This document shows, piece by piece, positions 5,786-7,754 of a stretch of DNA of 7,754 bases. Position 1 is the stretch's first letter, and every line of letters begins with the position of its first letter. The notes under the pieces were generated by a model. That model ran no database searches. It was not told where the DNA came from and worked only from the letters and a program-made list of their open reading frames with translations. Location of the stretch: assembly GCA_946482565.1 (NCBI GenBank), contig CAMLSB010000083.1, positions 1 through 7,754 on the forward strand, in the 5' to 3' direction. The position numbers and the translations under genes were made by a program. The stretch is from an uncultured Lysobacteraceae bacterium. Its GTDB lineage: Bacteria; Pseudomonadota; Gammaproteobacteria; Xanthomonadales; Xanthomonadaceae.

Positions 5786-6277
5786 CTAGTAGCGACGACG
5801 CAGGATATCGCGGGCCAGCACCCAGACGACGGCGACGTTGATCGCCAGCACCACCAGCGCCGGCCAGCCGGGATGGCGCCACAGCGCGTAGAGGTCCAGC
5901 GGGAGGTAGAGGGACGCCGTCACGCAGCCCAGCCACGAGGCCCAGCCCTTGGCGCGCCACAGGCCCCAGGCCTCGAGCACGTGCAGCAGGCCGTAGGCCA
6001 TGACCGCCGCTGCGGCCAGGTGGACCGAGCCGGGATTGATCTGGTTGGCGAACAGGGCGAGGGCGCCGTGCTGGGGATCGAGCTGGAAGCGCGCGATCAG
6101 CTCGTGCACCCAGCGCCGCAGCGGCGCCGGGCCGAGCAGCTCGAGGCCGCTCGCGGCGAGCACGGCCAGCGTGCCCTTCGCGCCCTCGACGAGGGCGATG
6201 ACGTGGAGCCCCGGATGCGCGTGCGGATCCGGGTTGTAGTGCGGGTGCCGCGGATCGGAAGCCGGCAGCTCGTCCAT
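5786..6277 (-). CDS. DUF2127 family membrane protein
   Basis: A 163-residue protein of the DUF2127 family, whose function is unknown. Family marks are HVIALVEGAKG (25-35), the HELIARFQLDP segment (58-68), YGLLHVLEAWGLWRAKGWA (95-113) and SLYLPLDLYALWRHP (122-136). About four membrane helices are expected at 24-48, 84-106, 111-133 and 138-156, with an Arg-rich C-terminus. The N-terminal 25 residues are hydrophilic and hold five histidines (11, 13, 19, 21, 25). The ATG shares its A with the TGA of typA (TGATG), and no SD precedes it, so translation should be coupled to typA. The stop is 16 nt before the amidase start. Start choice rests on the TGATG junction and on the conserved region beginning soon after. 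Confidence in the family is good; no biochemical role can be given. Confidence 0.85.
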   Translation of the reverse strand: MDELPASDPRHPHYNPDPHAHPGLHVIALVEGAKGTLAVLAASGLELLGPAPLRRWVHELIARFQLDPQHGALALFANQINPGSVHLAAAAVMAYGLLHVLEAWGLWRAKGWASWLGCVTASLYLPLDLYALWRHPGWPALVVLAINVAVVWVLARDILRRRY

Positions 6278-7754
6278 CACGCGGCGCGAGAAGCCCGCTT
6301 GCGGTCGGTCTCGGTGAGGAACTTCTTGCGCAGGCGGATTTCCTTCGGCGTGACTTCCACCAGCTCGTCGTCCTCGATGAAGTCCAGTGCCTGCTCCAGG
6401 GTGTACTTGATCGCCGGGCTGAGCTGGATCGCATCGTCCTTGCCCGAGGCGCGCATGTTGGTCAGCGGCTTGGGCTTGATCACGTTGACGGTGAGGTCGT
6501 TGTCCTTCGAATGGATGCCGACCAGCTGGCCCTCGTACACGTTGTCGCCTTCGGCGGCGAACAGGCGGCCGCGTTCCTGCAGCGGCCCGAGCGAGTACGC
6601 CGGCGTGGTGCCCGGCGCGTTGGCGATCATCACGCCGTTGATGCGCTTGGCGATCGCGCCGGTTTCCTTCGGGCCGTAATGGTCGAACACGTGGAACAGC
6701 AGGCCCGAGCCCTGGGTCAGGGTGCGGAACTCGTTCTGGAAGCCGATCAGGCCACGCGCCGGGATCATGTAGTCCAGGCGCACGCGGCCCTTGCCGTCGG
6801 ATTCCATGTTCTTGAGCTGCGCCTTGCGCGTGCCCAGCTTCTCCATCACGCCGCCCTGGTGCACTTCCTCGACGTCCACCACCAGCTGCTCGATCGGCTC
6901 CATCAGCTGGCCGTCGATCTCCTTGATGATCACCTCGGGGCGCGACACCGCCAGCTCGAAGCCCTCGCGTCGCATGGTCTCGATGAGCACCGACAGGTGC
7001 AGCTCGCCGCGGCCCGACACCAGGAACTTGTCGGCGTCGCCGGTTTCCTCGACCTTCAGCGCGACGTTGTGCAGCGTCTCGCGCTCGAGGCGCTCGCGCA
7101 GCTGGCGGCTGGTGATGAACTTGCCGCCGGAATGCTCCTTGGAGCCGGCGAACGGCGAATTGTTGACCTGGAAGGTCATGCTGATCGTTGGCTCGTCGAC
7201 GGTCAGCGCCGGCAGCGCTTCCGGTACGTCGAGCGCGCACACGGTGTCGGAAATGCCCAGGTCCTGGATGCCGGCGATGGCGACGATGTCGCCCGCTTCG
7301 GCTTCCTCGACCTCGATGCGCTCCAGGCCCATGAAGCCCAGCACCTGCACGATCTTGCCCTGGCGCTTCTTGCCCTCGCGGTCGACGATCGCGACCGGCT
7401 GGTTCTTGCGCACCTTGCCGCGCTGGATGCGGCCGATGCCGATCAGGCCGACGAAGTTGTTGTAGTCGAGCTGGCTGATGCGCATCTGGAACGCGCCGTC
7501 CGGATCGACGCTCGGCGGCGGCACGTGCTGCATGATCGCTTCGTACAGCGGGGTCATGTCGCCGTCGCGCGCGCTGTCGTCCAGGCTCGCGTAGCCGTGC
7601 AGCGCCGAGGCGTACACGATCGGGAAGTCGAGCTGCTCGTTGGTCGCGCCGAGCTTGTCGAACAGGTCGAACACCTGGTCGATCACCCAGTCCGGGCGTG
7701 CGCCCGGGCGGTCGATCTTGTTGACGACCACGATCGGCTTGAAGCCCATCGCGA
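6277..7754 (-). CDS. typA: Ribosome-associated GTPase TypA/BipA (5' end outside window)
   Basis: Translational GTPase that binds the 70S ribosome and acts in 50S assembly and stress or cold adaptation. The window holds about 491 of roughly 605-610 residues. The P-loop, switch I and DTPGHADF motifs lie beyond base 7754. Counting from the Met codon at 7747-7749, the G4 motif NKID is at 10-13 in VVVNKIDRPGARPDWV and the G5 SAL follows in VYASALHG. Domain II contains ISQLDYNNFVGLIGIGR. The EF-G-like domain III has VSGRGELHLSVLIETMRREG, and the domain V-like part has KGRVRLDYMIPARGLIGF. The BipA-specific C-terminal domain holds YEGQLVGIHSKDNDLTVN, LTNMRASGKDDA and DDELVEVTPKEIRLRKKFL. Compared with E. 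coli, a small insertion (SKEHSGG) is seen after NNSPFAG. The Met at 7747-7749 is internal, not the start. The stop overlaps the DUF2127 start by one base. Confidence 0.97.
   Translation of the reverse strand, partial: AMGFKPIVVVNKIDRPGARPDWVIDQVFDLFDKLGATNEQLDFPIVYASALHGYASLDDSARDGDMTPLYEAIMQHVPPPSVDPDGAFQMRISQLDYNNFVGLIGIGRIQRGKVRKNQPVAIVDREGKKRQGKIVQVLGFMGLERIEVEEAEAGDIVAIAGIQDLGISDTVCALDVPEALPALTVDEPTISMTFQVNNSPFAGSKEHSGGKFITSRQLRERLERETLHNVALKVEETGDADKFLVSGRGELHLSVLIETMRREGFELAVSRPEVIIKEIDGQLMEPIEQLVVDVEEVHQGGVMEKLGTRKAQLKNMESDGKGRVRLDYMIPARGLIGFQNEFRTLTQGSGLLFHVFDHYGPKETGAIAKRINGVMIANAPGTTPAYSLGPLQERGRLFAAEGDNVYEGQLVGIHSKDNDLTVNVIKPKPLTNMRASGKDDAIQLSPAIKYTLEQALDFIEDDELVEVTPKEIRLRKKFLTETDRKRASRAA

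Noticed and set aside
1..7754. Defence system, prophage, insertion sequence or CRISPR array
   Set aside because: All recognisable genes are housekeeping or envelope functions. No transposase, integrase, nuclease or regularly spaced repeat was found.

Overview
The window is about 70% GC, almost fully coding, and looks like core chromosome of a gammaproteobacterium of the Xanthomonadaceae/Lysobacteraceae (Lysobacter, Luteimonas, Stenotrophomonas or Xanthomonas type). Three things point there: the protein variants (an RpoA tail ending in the ENWPPAG motif, a Stenotrophomonas-type peptide amidase, a class II DAHP synthase), the coding bias, and a GTAG-type REP element after rplQ. The genus cannot be fixed from sequence reading alone.

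Left part (1-1019, + strand): the 3' end of the ribosomal protein/RNA polymerase alpha operon. The last 123 codons of rpoA (alpha C-terminal domain) are followed by an unusually long, hairpin-rich 184-nt gap, then complete rplQ (L17). An inverted pair of REP-like hairpins begins inside the rplQ stop codon, and a textbook intrinsic terminator closes the operon.

Middle part (1035-4097, + strand): three tightly overlapping genes. dsbB (inner-membrane quinone-linked oxidase of DsbA) overlaps a class II DAHP synthase gene (entry enzyme of the shikimate pathway) by 14 nt. That gene overlaps an exported BNR/YCF48-like beta-propeller gene by 4 nt (ATGA). Their functions are not obviously related, although the propeller protein has exactly four cysteines after its signal peptide and could be a client of the Dsb pathway.

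Right part (4123-7754, - strand): a convergent cluster read from right to left. It holds typA/bipA (ribosome-associated GTPase; its 5' end lies outside the window), a DUF2127 membrane protein gene that shares one base with the typA stop (TGATG), and, 16 nt further, a secreted amidase-signature enzyme that resembles the peptide amidase Pam. The two convergent gene sets are separated by only 25 nt with no T-tract terminator.

I see no mobile element with a transposase, no CRISPR array, no tRNA or rRNA, no phage genes and no defence system. The points most worth a second look are the REP dimer on the rplQ stop codon, the very short space between terminator and dsbB start, the dsbB-DAHP synthase-propeller overlap, and the structured rpoA-rplQ spacer.
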